The translations under genes and the position numbers were made by a program. Source: Costus lasius (Eukaryota > Streptophyta > Magnoliopsida > Zingiberales > Costaceae). From it: a DNA stretch of 64,000 bases. Shown in pieces: positions 44,601 to 56,214 of this stretch; within the stretch, counting starts at the first letter, position 1; the number at the start of each line of letters is the position of its first letter. The stretch spans positions 5,332,001 through 5,396,000 of the forward strand of contig JANVAS020000222.1 of the NCBI GenBank assembly GCA_027563935.2, in the 5' to 3' direction. Under the pieces are notes generated by a model that worked only from the letters and a program-made list of their open reading frames with translations, made no database searches and was not told the origin of the DNA.

Positions 44601-44884
44601 CAACCAATAATAATTTATCATAAATTAACAGCCAATAATCAAATCAAAAATCTCTAATTAATTTACAATAAATTAACAACCAAATAAACTCAAATCCATT
44701 AATTACAAATTAACAATCAATAAATCAGTTAATTAACAACAAAATCTCTAGTTAATTTATCATAAATTAACAATCAATACTCAGGAATAATAACTCAGTC
44801 AATAATTTTATTTACATCAATAATTTATCATAATTTATCATAGAAAATAATGCTTACCAGAACTTAAGATCCTTGGATCTTACA
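41627..44884 (-). repeat. 5' LTR of H
   Basis: It is 3258 bp and collinear with the 3' LTR at an offset of 7307 bp. The tandem block is at 42566-42932. Confidence 0.95.
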
Positions 44885-44889
44885 TTGTC

Positions 44890-46566
44890 TGACTGAAAAA
44901 TCCAGTAAACAGTCCGAAAGAGTAACACTCTTTTAGTGAGATGGGATCCAGATTTCATACTTGGTCTCCGCGTCCCGCTCAGGCGAGATAAGATGCACAG
45001 AGATGACAAGCATTAATTTCTAGTAGGCTGTCCCAGCCAATCGCCAACCCGTGCGATTCCCCTTCATCTGGGCAATCCAGCAGACTGTGCCAACTGAGTT
45101 GGTACAACACAGTCTCTGATCCCGTAGATGGCTGCCTCCATGTGCTACCATATGCGCCACATATGTAGCTTACATGGTCAAGCTGACCCGACCTACTCCC
45201 TGGACCACCACGTGCTATGCTGAGCAACGAGAAGGGATAAATCCCTACTCTGTAACACGCAGGTGAAATCCAGCACTGTCTGAAGATAGATGGACGTGCC
45301 CACTGAGTGGGTACAACACGGCTCCAACGATAATCAGAACGGTGAGGTTTCGCGTCAGAAGGCTTTCCGAGCTTGATATGTTAGCGTTGGATTTTAACGG
45401 TCTTTTATCTTCTTAACTATCATACAAGGCCTATGGTGATAGCAGAAGATAAACACATGCAATTCTAATTATTTAAGCAATAAATAGAAAGCATGATCTT
45501 ATGTGGTAAAAGCCCATGAACCCTAGTAAGACCTTAATTTTACTTAAGTCTTCACTTGAGCTCATTTGCATCTCATCTGGTCCAACCCAGGGCCCTAGCG
45601 CCAAGAGCACCTCAGGTGCGCCACCAGCTGAAAACCCCTCTTGGATGTGTGCCTTTGTGCTCTTGTCTAATCAAATACAATTTGATCTATCTAGACAAGT
45701 TTGACTCGCAGGTCAATCATACATTATAAATTAAGTACAAATGTGATTCGCAGATCACAAAATAATTTACAAGTTTGATTCCAGGCACGCAGGCCCCAGC
45801 ACAGCACACATTTAACATGGGCAGTCCACATAAGAATAAATAGACAAGCATCATGGCATCAATCATCATGTGATCCAATCAAGAAATTAAATTTTTTTTT
45901 TTTTTTTTTTTGAAAACCCCATAGGCATCAATATTAATTTCCTTATGTGCCCTACAACCTTACAATGGTCCATTGATAGGGATCCACTCATCCATCTAGT
46001 TAGATCCTGTGCCCTTGCATGCACCGAGTCCTAACTGACCCGAGTTGACCTAATGGTCAACCATGCATGCGCCAAGGGCTGAACCACCTTCAAGAGTTTT
46101 GGCAAGCGGGTGTGACCCCGGGCCTAACTCAAGAGTGTTCATTGGTTGTCTCAACCAGACCTCGCTACACACCTTTGATGCAGTCAACCTATAGCCACCT
46201 CATGCTTGCGCACAGGTGCTATCTGGTCAACCCATCTAGGCTGTCAGATGGTCTGATCAGACTAGTTTGATCCATTCTAGATGAAGCTTTCAACCCTATC
46301 AACCCATCTAAGGGTTTATTATAGGTGCATCTTAGATCTAGTTGGGCGCGCATGTCATTTAGGGTTTTGTGAAAAACAACAACAACATGCTATAACCGCA
46401 ACCTACATACATGAGCAAATAGAAACATACTATCATCTAGTATACACGCATGAAGAGTTAACATATGTCAAACAAGATCAACATACATGTAGATGCGCAA
46501 CCAAGGATCACAAAAATTATCTCACGCAATCATATTACCAAGCTTCAACATCCCTCTGATACCAAT
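44890..46566 (-). other. Leader of D, PBS-proximal part
   Basis: It matches the leader of A (3064-4724) in reverse. The stem-loops of A are present on the minus strand (GGATCCCATCTCACTA and its stem near 44926-44958; the CCAAC and CCCAC stems near 45089-45101 and 45298-45310). A 20-base T-run at about 45893-45912 replaces a shorter T-rich stretch of A. PBS is at 46552-46564. Confidence 0.85.
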
Positions 46567-48276
46567 TGAAGGGTCCCCTTCAAGGGGGAGCGCATGCATA
46601 TGAAACCCCTTTCAAGAGGGGGGGGGGGGGCGAAAACCCTTTAGGGTGGCGCATCAAAACTTTCAAGCGGAAGCTAGGGTTTTCATGGATCTTAGCAAGA
46701 TAATATGATCAACAAGATGGAGTTTAGATCTTTACCAAAGCCATGAAGAAGATGGCGACTTGGAAGAGAAAGATCGAAAGGGATCTTCTCCCTAGTTGAC
46801 GCACACAAGATGATGTGCTTGCTCCTTGGAGATCCTTGTGCTAGCAAGGTCGTTCAAGGGTTGTCGTGTATAAGGGATGAGATGATCCTTTGGCCGAGAG
46901 CTCCTTGTCCAAAACCCACCTTCTCGTCGATCACCCTCAAGCGAAAGATGCAAGGCGTTGAGACAAGCCTTCCACGTTACCACATGGAAGCGTTTTTCTT
47001 TCATTATCGAAAACCGCCTTCCAAAATAGGTAAGTCTCAATGGCTTAAGCGTTCACTCCAAGTGAACGTTCGAAACTTCCTTGCATTGAACCTCTCATTG
47101 AACCAAGCGATCACATAGTGAACCGGTTCAATTAGAGTTGGTTCAAAACGCAAATTGAGCCAAGCCACTTGGTCTAGACCATATCAAACCCTAAGGTTCC
47201 AGATCCAACCGTCCATCTCCTGATGCTCTTGATCTCACCGATCTAGCATCAACTCTCTCGATCGAAGCTTACCGATCTCAAGCCCTAATCAATCAAACAT
47301 GATCAGACCAGATCTCACTTACAATCAGAGTTTATTTCCCTTTAAACTGAACCCAAAGAATTCAGTCCACACGATCTGACTTAAGTAAGCCATATCATCA
47401 CATTGTGCGACCCTAAGGGTTTCCTTTAAACATCGGTAACGATAACTTTCGTTATCACGATCAGTGAGGGGTATCTAGCAACACATCACTGTCTCCCGAT
47501 ATAAAGGAAAGAGTCTTCCAAGACTACACCCAAAACACAGCTCAAGTGTGAATCAGTTTCACTAGGCATACATGTGTCCTTTGCCACTGGATGTTCTTAT
47601 TGGACAAGCGGGTCAAGCTTGTAACTCCAATACGATGAGCATGACTAGATCAGATGAACATAGTCATCTGGGTATGGCCATACACTATCTCAATCATCTC
47701 ATATAGGGGGGCCCCTTTAGAACATCACACTCCTTGAACAAGGAGACGGCAATCCTATATCTATCACTAGTGTCCTAACCTGACTCATGATCATTATCCA
47801 AGATAGTCTATAATCATTATCTTTCAAATGATATTGAACTACCTCAAAATAATGACATTCATCATTTAGATACACAAGTGATCTCAAGTCAAAGGACATG
47901 TGCCACTTGATGCATACAAGGAATATTCACATTGTGACAACCAACTGAATATCCTAGTAGGGTCTGTCCAGTACATCCAATGTACCCATGAGTCTACATC
48001 TTATTCCATGCTCGAAGCATCCTATAAGATTAGAACACATATTAGTCTTAACCATATCAAGGCTGTCTCATGTTCACCAAGATATCTCGACTAAGGACTT
48101 ATAGCCTGTCAGCCTAGCTGAACAGCTTTGAGACATTATTCAGAAGTACTCTCATTACAGCAGACAAGATAACAGCCTGAATAATAACCATGCCTTTTAT
48201 AAACACAAGAGTTTATTACATGATACTTATACAATCCCAAGGCCTCAAACATTAGCCTTAAGGGCATACCCCAACA
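46567..48276 (-). repeat. 5' LTR of D
   Basis: It is 1710 bp and near identical to 28602-30306. It has the GAAA-loop hairpin at 47441-47456 (minus strand). Confidence 0.95.
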
Positions 48277-48281
48277 TGGGG

Positions 48282-50042
48282 TTCATCCATCTTAATATTT
48301 ATGACTAGACATGATTAAAGATTCATCAATCTATTTTCGTTATGGTTACGATATAGTTTACTAAATCAAGAAATTAACTCGCTTTCGTGTAGTTAATTTA
48401 CAAAGAATAATCTTCACTCTCACGCAAGATCAATTCAATTTTAAATATAAGTAGACATTGATCAAAGAGATTAAGAATCACTCTCGTGCATTCCATCTCA
48501 ATATCATGATCTCAAGCAAAACTAAGCACTATCGCACCTTAGTTTTATAGGTTTTACTTAAGGCTTTCTAACAGTCTAACATCTATCTCTAGCATGTTTT
48601 CATGTCTGAAACAGTAATAATTTCTAGGTCATAACATCAACAAGAATTAAACTTCTAAAGTCTAACGATAAGAACACAACCAATCTCTTGCGATGGGCTA
48701 TTATTATAAATTCTAGGGTTCCAAGTTCTATGATATCATCTTCTCAGTCCATAGCATAAAACTCTAAAACATGTTAATGCGTGGTACTAAAAATGATTAA
48801 AGGCATAAATCATTTAAGTAAAATAACCATAGCAAAAGTATATTGGTGTAAGAAAAGTTATCTAGTCATTGAAATATCAAGAGAATTACACCCCCATGTC
48901 CCAAGAGAAAATTAAGCTAGCATGACAGAAGGTTCACAGCAAAACATAGTTTTAGGATGATTAGAAACAGTAAGGAAGGAGTAAGAATTACAAATCAGGG
49001 CTGTAACTGAATTACAGCTCGTAATTGCCTTCGTAATAGCAATAAACAATGCCGCGATTGCATTTTTGATGATTTCTCCCTCGATCAGTCTCGTTTCACT
49101 CTAAAACTTCTGTGGCGTGTTCTTCTTCCTCAGGCGAAGCTTTCTTTCAAAAATTGTGGCCGGAGATGGTCTGTACAGCGAATGGCGATGAACCCTAGCG
49201 CAGCGGCAATTTCTTCAAATTCTCTCCCGATCGTGGATAAAAATTGTTCTCTTTGCTTTGCAAATTTCCGCCTTCTTATCCTGAGTCTTCCCCTTTTTTC
49301 GGATCTTCAATTGGTGCCCTAAAGCTCAACAAATCATGTTTTTAAGTTTGCGGTGGAAAACTCAGAAATCTGGGTTCAAGATTACGGTACCGTGAACGGA
49401 TTACGGCAGTGCCGTATTTTCTTCTGTGAGTTCTGGGCAGAAAATACGGTACCGTGTAAGTTATCATAGCGGTGCCATATTTGCTTCGGGAGTGCTGTAC
49501 AGGAATTGTCTGAAATTACGGCACCGTGGAATTTGTTACGGCACTGCCGTATTTCGCACAAGTCCTCGGGTTGAGTTTTGATGGAAAATACGATACTATG
49601 AGAGTTTCGCCCAAAAATACGATAGTGCCGTATTCTTGCTAAAAACTTCTGGTTGAAATCACTAGAAAATACGGTACCGTGAAAGACTTTATGGCAGTGC
49701 CGTATTTTACTCAAAACCTTTGGTTGACATCTGCTAAAAATACGGTACTGTGAAAGTTGTGTCCAAAAATACGGTAGTGCCGTATTTTTGCTAGAAGGTT
49801 CATTTTGATTTAAAATTTGATGTGTAAACTCCTCTTGATGGTTAGAACTCATTCATGCATTGAGATTACTTGAAAACCGGTGATAATGATGCCTTTTTAC
49901 CTGAAATTGATCAAAAACCAAGGATGTTGTAGATTCTGAAGCATTTGGCAAAAAAAGTATAAAAACAAAGCAAAAGAGTAAGATTATGACTCAAAAGACT
50001 ACCAAATAAGAATGAAAAATAATATGAAATATAGAGTCATCA
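48282..50042 (-). repeat. C2 3' LTR, right fragment
   Basis: It continues C2 after the TSD of D. It is homologous to 25300-26869 of C1 (same order of CACTCTCGTGC-type words and a shared end GTCATCA). It carries a tandem array of palindromes at 49380-49797. Confidence 0.8.
49380..49797. repeat. Array of paired palindromes in the C2 LTR
   Basis: About five units of roughly 90 bp each have a pair: AATACGGTACCGTG (often complete) and, 15-25 bp later, ACGGCAGTGCCGTATTTT or a variant. Degenerate copies show matched changes (for example ACGGCACTGCCGT next to ACGGCACCGT). Shorter arrays are at 26385-26620 (C1) and 23550-23760 (F). Confidence 0.75.
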
Positions 50043-51042
50043 AACACATAAGGCTCAAATCTTGCTTGTCCTCAAGCAAAAATCAAGAAATTGATCAAAG
50101 GAGAAAACTTTCTCATGACGAATAAATTTGTAAAACACAATCACCAATGAAAACTTTCATCAATTGCTTTATAGGATTTCAAACAAACATACCATCCTTT
50201 GGATTTGATTCTCAAGATCCACTATTTAGTCAAATAAAATTTCACAACTTGTATAATAGATAGAATATCAATATCAAGACTTCATCGAGTCTCAATTCAT
50301 AACTACCAACTTTTGTTTACAAGGATTAGGGTTTCCAAGATCTTTTTCCTCTCAATTCATATCCCCATTTTTTTTTTAACCACAATCTCTAATTCGATTA
50401 TCACCTTTTCATCTGGTGACGAAATTAGAGTGCATTGATCACATAACCAATGCAATAGAACTCATATCCTCTTAGTGGAGAGAATTTACCAAAGATAGCG
50501 GAGTTTATGTAGTCAATTTCTCTCATGGCATGCATCCACGTAGATACATACTTTTTCCATTTATTACTTCAACCCATATCCTTCAGTACCACTGTAAATT
50601 TGTATAGTGCCAAGTAGGGGAGTCCTCGCTTTATTTGGATCAAGGAACCTTTCTTCCCAACAAATAGCAAATAGCATAAATATCAACCGAATTAATCTAT
50701 CAATATCTATTCAAGAATTATACTCATATGTTGATTTTATTCAAAGAAATAGCTTCACCCTAAAACTAAACTCAGCAGACAATATGTTCACCCAAAATAC
50801 CATTTATCAATCAATGAAAAATCTCAATAGGTAGGTATGTATTAGAGAAATAAATTCATCATAATAGGTTCAATCCTAATCACAATTTTTAACATGTATA
50901 CCATCAAGAAAAAATTTGGCATGATAACGGCAACCTTTTCATAGATAAATCAACCACAAAAGTGTGACAATAACTATCATCATTAACAAAATATCTAGTA
51001 AATTTCATAGTATTTAGAGTATCAATCCAGAATCATCAAAAT
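50043..51042 (-). mobile_element. Internal 3' region of C2
   Basis: It directly borders the LTR and contains TTGCTTG-AGGA-CAAGCAA on the minus strand (50065-50082), a hairpin that I recall as common before 3' LTRs of plant Athila/Tat elements. At 50520-50910 it matches the arms of the 19615-20640 inverted repeat. There is no coding sequence. It is cut by copia J at 51043. Confidence 0.65.
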
Positions 51043-52729
51043 TGAAGGGTCCCTAATATAAGGGGGTGAAACCCTAAACATGCGCATCTAGCAAGCATGG
51101 CGGAAAGAGGGTTTCTAGAAGATCGCATATGATAACCATATGATCAACTTAAGGCTATGAGAAATCATACCAAAGCCATGAAGAGGATGGCGACTTGGAA
51201 GCGAGAGATCAAGATAGGTCTCCTCCAAATTGTCGCACACAAAATGAGTGATGACTTGCTCCTTGGATGCTCCTTGTGCTAGCAAGGATCTCCAAGATGT
51301 CCTTGATCGAAAATGGAAGGGAAGGGAACTTCTAGGTTGTGCTTGGCGAGACTTCCTCTCCTCGCTTTTTTCAAGTCCTCTCCACCGAAAAAAAAAATGG
51401 AGAAAAACTTCACTCGAGAGAGTTTGGCAAGAGAGTAACCTCCCACACTAATGTGGAGGCGTTACACCATTTCCACTTCGAAACCGATTCCACAAATGGA
51501 AAGGTGTCAAAGCTCATGCGTTCACACTTGAGTGAACCAAACGCTTAACTCATCTCCCATGAACCATGCGCTCAATCATGAGCCGGTTCTATTCGGTTTG
51601 GACCAAGACCAATTAACCCAAGCCATATGGTCTAGATTAAACCCTAAAGGTTCAAGATCTAACCGTTCAATTCTTGATGCTCCTGATCTCACCGATCTAG
51701 CATCATCTCTCTCGATCGAAGCTTACCGATCTCAAGCCCTAATCAATCAAACATGATCAGACCAGATCTCACTTAAAATCAGAGATAAAATCCCTTTAAA
51801 CTGAACCCAAACGATTCAGTCCACACGATCTGACTCAAGTAAGCCATATCATCAAATTGTGCGACCCTGAGGGTTTCCTTTAAATGTCGGTAACGACAAC
51901 TCACGTTATCACGATCAGTGAGGGGTATCTAGCAACACATCACTATCTCCCGATATAAAGGAAAGAGTCTTCCAAGACTACACCCAAAACACAGCACAAG
52001 TGTGAATGCAACTTCACAAGGCATGCATGTGTCCTTTGCCACTGAATGTTCTCATTGGACAAGCGTGTCAAGCTTGTAACTCCAATATGATGAGCATGAT
52101 TAGATCAGATGAACATAGTCACCTGGGTATGGCCATACACTATCTCAACCATCTCATACAGGGGGGCCCTTTAGAACATCACACTCCTTGAATAAGGAGA
52201 CGGCAATCCTTTATCTATCACTAGTGTTCTAACCTGACTCATGATCATTATCCAAGATAGTTTATAATCATTATGTTTCAAATGATATTGAACTACCTCA
52301 AAACAATGACAATCATCATTTAGAAACACAAGTGATCTCAAGTCAAAGGACATGTGCCACTTAGTGCAAACAAGGATCATTCATATTGTGACAAGCAATT
52401 GAATATCCTAGTAGGGTCTGTCCAGTACATCCAATGTACCCATGAGTCTACATCTTATTCCATGCTCGAAGCATCCTATAAGATTAGCACACATATTAGT
52501 CTCAATCATATCAAGGCTGTCTCATGTTCACCAAGATATCTTGACTAAGGACATATGCATGTCAGCCTAGCTGAACAGCTTTGAGACATTATTCAGAAGT
52601 ACACTTATTACAGCAGACAAGGTAACAACCTGAACAATAACCATGCCTTTATAAACACAAGAGTTTATTACATGATACTATTACAGTCCCAAAGGCCTCA
52701 AACATTAGCCTTAAGGGCATACCCCAACA
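51043..52729 (-). repeat. 3' LTR of J
   Basis: U3 (51800-52729) is close to D, but the R/U5 part (51043-51650) is strongly diverged. Its hairpin is GATAAC-GTGA-GTTGTC (51895-51910, minus strand), with a T-G wobble. Confidence 0.93.
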
Positions 52730-52749
52730 ATCTCCCACTTGCACTTAAT

Positions 52750-55700
52750 CTAATGGTTGAGAAACCTCAAACCCATATTATTACAGTGCTTCTCATGCTT
52801 CTGCTGCGCCAGAGGCTTGGTAAGAGGGTCAGCCAGATTGTCGTCTGTATGAACCTTGCAAATTTTGATCTCGCCACGATCAATGATCTCCCGGATCAAG
52901 TGAAACCGTCTCTGTATGTGCTTGGACTTCTGGTGTGACCGTGGTTCCTTTGCTTGTGCGATTGCTCCAGTGTTATCACAGAAGATAACCAAAGGATCTG
53001 CACTCGAAGGAACAACACCAAGTTCTCTCACGAACTTACGAATCCACACTGCCTCCTTGGATGCTTCCGAGGCTGCAACATACTCGGCTTCTGTTGTGGA
53101 ATCAGCAACAGTTGACTGTTTGAAACTCTTCCACACCACTGCTCCACCATTCAAGCTAAAAACATAGCCTGATTGCGATCGGAAATCATCCTGGTCCGAC
53201 TGGAACGAAGCGTCAGTATATCCTTCTATACTGAGTTCTTCCTGACCACCATATATCAAGAACATATCTTTGGTCCTCCACAGATATTTTAAAATGTTCT
53301 TGACTGCAATCCAGTGCGCCATACCTGGATTACTTTGGAACCGACTGGTCACGCTTAACCCGTAAGCGACGTCAGGGCGAGTACACAACATCGCATACAT
53401 TATGGACCCAATAGCCGAAGCATAAGGCGTATTGTCCATTTCATCTTTCTCAGTCTGTGTTTGTGGACACTGACTCTTCGAAAGATTCAGACCATGTCTG
53501 ACTGGGAGATATCCCCTTTTAGAATTCTCTAAATGGTATCTCTCCAGGACCTTATCGATGTAAGTACTCTGGCACAGCCCGAGAAACCTCTTAGATCTAT
53601 CCCTGTAGATCTTTACACCTAACACATAGGCTGCTTCTCCTAAATCTTTCATCTGGAAACATTTTCCTAACCATGCTTTAACAGCATGCAGTTCAGGAAT
53701 ATCGTTTCCAATGATTAAGATATCATCGACGTAGAGGATTAGGAATGTAATTATGCTCCCACTAAACCTCTTATATACACACGGGTCATCTTCGTTCTTG
53801 ATGAAACCAAACTCAGAGATTGATTCATCAAAACGAATGTTCCAGCTTCTAGATGCTTGTTTCAGTCCATAAATAGACTTCTTTAACTTGCATATTTTAT
53901 GACGATCTGCTGGATTAGTGAAACCTTCAGGTTGTGTCATATACACATCCTCATCCAGATTTCCATTAAGGAAAGCTGTTTTCACATCCATCTGCCAGAT
54001 CTCATAATCGTAATATGCAGCTATCGCGAAAAGAATCCGAATAGACTTAAACATGGCTACAGGAGAGAAAGTTTCATCATAATCTATCCCGTAGATTTGT
54101 TTGAAACCTTTCGCAACTAGCCTGCCTTTATAGGTAACCACGTTACCATCCATGTCAATCTTCTTCTTGAAGATCCATTTACAGCCTATAGGGATTACTC
54201 CCGGAGGCGGATCAACCAAATCCCAGACTTGGTTATCTGACATGGAGTCCATTTCGGCTCGCATAGCATCAAGCCATCTAGCTGACTCTGGTCCACTGAC
54301 CGCATCCGCATAAGTGAGGGGTTCATCATTTTCAATGATGTAGACTCCGTCATAGCGCTCTGGCTGTCGACGGATCCTTCCCGATCTTCGCGGTTCCCGT
54401 GATATCTGAGCCTCAGGTTGTGCAACAACCTGATCCACCGGCTCAGGCTCATCCAACTGCGCTTGACTACTTTGTCCTTCCTCTGGATTCTCATCCAGCT
54501 TTATTTCTCTCCCACTGGCTTCTTGCAGAAGAAACTCCTTCTCAAGAAATATTGCCGTCCGAGCAACAAATACCTTGTTCTCCTTGGGATCGTAGAAATA
54601 ATAACCCTTAGTTTCCTTAGGGTAACCGACAAAGATACATTTCTCAGATCTGCTCTCCAGTTTCCCAGAGGCGAGCTTTTTGACATAAGCCTCGCAACCC
54701 CAGATCCTGATAAATGTCAAGCTAGGCTGTTTCCCATACCATAACTCATATGGCGTCTTTGAAACTGCCTTGGATGGCACTCGGTTTAGTACCTTTGCAG
54801 CTGTCTCCAGTGCAAAACCCCAAAAGGAGTATGGAAGAGTAGCCTGACTCATCATAGAACGAACCATGTCAAGTAACGTTCTATTTCTCCTCTCGGACAC
54901 ACCATTCCATTGCGGTGTTCCTGGCGGAGTGAGCTGTGAGATAATCCCACACTCCTTTAGATAGTCAGTAAATTCTCGACTTAGGTATTCACCACCTCGA
55001 TCAGAACGAAGTGCCTTGATATTTCGGCCTAACTGATTTTGTACTTCATTTTTGAACTCTTTGAACTTGTCAAAAGATTCACTTTTATGTCTCATTAGAT
55101 AGACATACCCATACCTACTGAAATCATCAGTAAAGGTAATGAAGTACTGATAGCCACCTCTGGTATGTTTACTAAATGGCCCACACACATCACTGTGTAT
55201 GAGGTTAAGTAAACCTGAAGCCCTTTGACCTTTATTAGAAAAAGGAGACTTCGTCATTTTACCCATCAAACAAGCTTTGCATGTATCAATCTCCTCATAG
55301 GAGAAAGATCCCAGCAGTCCATGATCATGCAACCGCTTAATGCGTTTCTCGTTTATATGGCCTAAACGACTATGCCATAGCAAGGTGCTGTCATCAGCAT
55401 ACTTGGCTTTCTTATTATCAGTGTTTTGTATAGAATTTTCCATGTCCAACATGTATAACCCATTGTTAATTGAATCAGTTCCATAAACAATATTATCATA
55501 CGATAAAACACACTTTGAAATATTGCATTCAAAGGCAAAACCTTTCCTGACAAGAGCAGGAATAGAGATAATATTTTTGGTGACACTCGGTACAAAATAA
55601 CAATTGTTTAATTCCAATACAATGCCAGATGGTAAAGAAATGAAATAGTCTCCTACAGCAACAGCAGCAACCCGTGCCCCGTTTCCAACGCGTAGGTCTA

Positions 55701-56214
55701 CCTCATGCTGTCCCACCTGTCTTCTTCTCTTGAGTTCCTGTACATTTGAACAAATGTGAACTCCACATGCAGTGTCCAACACCCATGAAATAGAAGAAGA
55801 TGATAACATGACCTCAGTCACATATATACCTGAGCCAGAAGCGATGCTTCCCCTCTTATCTCCTTGGAGCGCTTTACAGTCCTTTTTCCAGTGACCCAAC
55901 TGGCCACAGTGGAAACACCTATTGTCCTTGGACCGCTTCACCTTCTGTTTCAGAGCCTTGCTGTAATTCTTGACAGGGGCTTTGCCCTTCTTCCCCTTCT
56001 TCTTGTTCCTGGAAGGAACCATTAAGACAGAGGTTGAAGGCTTGCCCTTCAGAGTTTCCTCAGTAGTCAAGAGCATATTCAGCAGCTCTGCCGGCGTACA
56101 ATCGATTTTGTTCATATTAAAGTTAATGATGAACGCATCGAAAGAAGGCGGAAGAGACTGCAGAATAATATCTACAGCAAGCTCCTGGTTGATGGTATGC
56201 CCCAGTTTCTCCAG
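52750..56214 (-). CDS. Gag-Pol of copia J, C-terminal 1150 residues (split by K)
   Basis: The frame is open from mid-Gag (the residues after the insertion of K) to the normal stop 20 bp from the LTR. It has a CCHC knuckle, protease Asp-Thr-Ala, integrase HHCC with both His present, DDE, RT YVDD and RNase H. No internal stop is seen. The 14 residues preceding 56214 in the open frame are translated LTR of K, not Gag. It was probably intact before K inserted; whether the missing N terminus is sound cannot be seen. Confidence 0.9.
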   Translation of the reverse strand: MEKLGHTINQELAVDIILQSLPPSFDAFIINFNMNKIDCTPAELLNMLLTTEETLKGKPSTSVLMVPSRNKKKGKKGKAPVKNYSKALKQKVKRSKDNRCFHCGQLGHWKKDCKALQGDKRGSIASGSGIYVTEVMLSSSSISWVLDTACGVHICSNVQELKRRRQVGQHEVDLRVGNGARVAAVAVGDYFISLPSGIVLELNNCYFVPSVTKNIISIPALVRKGFAFECNISKCVLSYDNIVYGTDSINNGLYMLDMENSIQNTDNKKAKYADDSTLLWHSRLGHINEKRIKRLHDHGLLGSFSYEEIDTCKACLMGKMTKSPFSNKGQRASGLLNLIHSDVCGPFSKHTRGGYQYFITFTDDFSRYGYVYLMRHKSESFDKFKEFKNEVQNQLGRNIKALRSDRGGEYLSREFTDYLKECGIISQLTPPGTPQWNGVSERRNRTLLDMVRSMMSQATLPYSFWGFALETAAKVLNRVPSKAVSKTPYELWYGKQPSLTFIRIWGCEAYVKKLASGKLESRSEKCIFVGYPKETKGYYFYDPKENKVFVARTAIFLEKEFLLQEASGREIKLDENPEEGQSSQAQLDEPEPVDQVVAQPEAQISREPRRSGRIRRQPERYDGVYIIENDEPLTYADAVSGPESARWLDAMRAEMDSMSDNQVWDLVDPPPGVIPIGCKWIFKKKIDMDGNVVTYKGRLVAKGFKQIYGIDYDETFSPVAMFKSIRILFAIAAYYDYEIWQMDVKTAFLNGNLDEDVYMTQPEGFTNPADRHKICKLKKSIYGLKQASRSWNIRFDESISEFGFIKNEDDPCVYKRFSGSIITFLILYVDDILIIGNDIPELHAVKAWLGKCFQMKDLGEAAYVLGVKIYRDRSKRFLGLCQSTYIDKVLERYHLENSKRGYLPVRHGLNLSKSQCPQTQTEKDEMDNTPYASAIGSIMYAMLCTRPDVAYGLSVTSRFQSNPGMAHWIAVKNILKYLWRTKDMFLIYGGQEELSIEGYTDASFQSDQDDFRSQSGYVFSLNGGAVVWKSFKQSTVADSTTEAEYVAASEASKEAVWIRKFVRELGVVPSSADPLVIFCDNTGAIAQAKEPRSHQKSKHIQRRFHLIREIIDRGEIKICKVHTDDNLADPLTKPLAQQKHEKHCNNMGLRFLNH

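Larger units (their letters stand above)
34320..44884 (-). mobile_element. Ty3/gypsy element H (Tekay/Del-type chromovirus), non-autonomous
   Basis: H is 10,565 bp with the perfect TSD TTGTC (34315-34319 and 44885-44889). The LTRs of 3257 and 3258 bp differ by one T in a T-run. PBS (TGGTATCAGAGGA, minus strand 41623 to 41611) and PPT (minus strand of 37577-37590, AAGGAGGGAGG) are present. Internal domain order is Gag-PR-RT-RH-INT with a chromodomain-like end, and TGTAACATCCC LTR ends, as in Tekay/Del. RT is largely deleted. H is inserted in the leader of D. Confidence 0.95.
28602..48276 (-). mobile_element. Ty1/copia element D (A family), interrupted by gypsy H
   Basis: D is complete: 3' LTR 28602-30306, gag-pol 30327-34211, leader split by H, PBS near 46552-46564, 5' LTR 46567-48276. 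The perfect TSD TGGGG is at 28597-28601 and 48277-48281. The LTRs differ by two substitutions and a G-run of 8 versus 13, so insertion is recent. It sits inside the LTR of C2. Confidence 0.97.
51043..56214 (-). mobile_element. Ty1/copia element J (A family), 3' part
   Basis: The 3' LTR is 51043-52729 (1687 bp). The left TSD candidate is AAAAT (51038-51042); the right copy lies outside the window. The internal part runs to 56214, where K interrupts gag. The rest of gag, the leader and the 5' LTR should lie to the right of the window. Confidence 0.9.

Noticed and set aside
45893..45912. 20-base T-run in the leader of D as a poly(A) tail of an inserted retroposon
   Set aside because: No adjoining foreign sequence or target duplication; the flanks remain collinear with the leader of A, so it is a simple homopolymer expansion.
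46617..46630. G-run of 13 versus 8 between the D LTRs as a sign of age
   Set aside because: Homopolymer length is unreliable in sequencing and during reverse transcription. I did not use it for dating.
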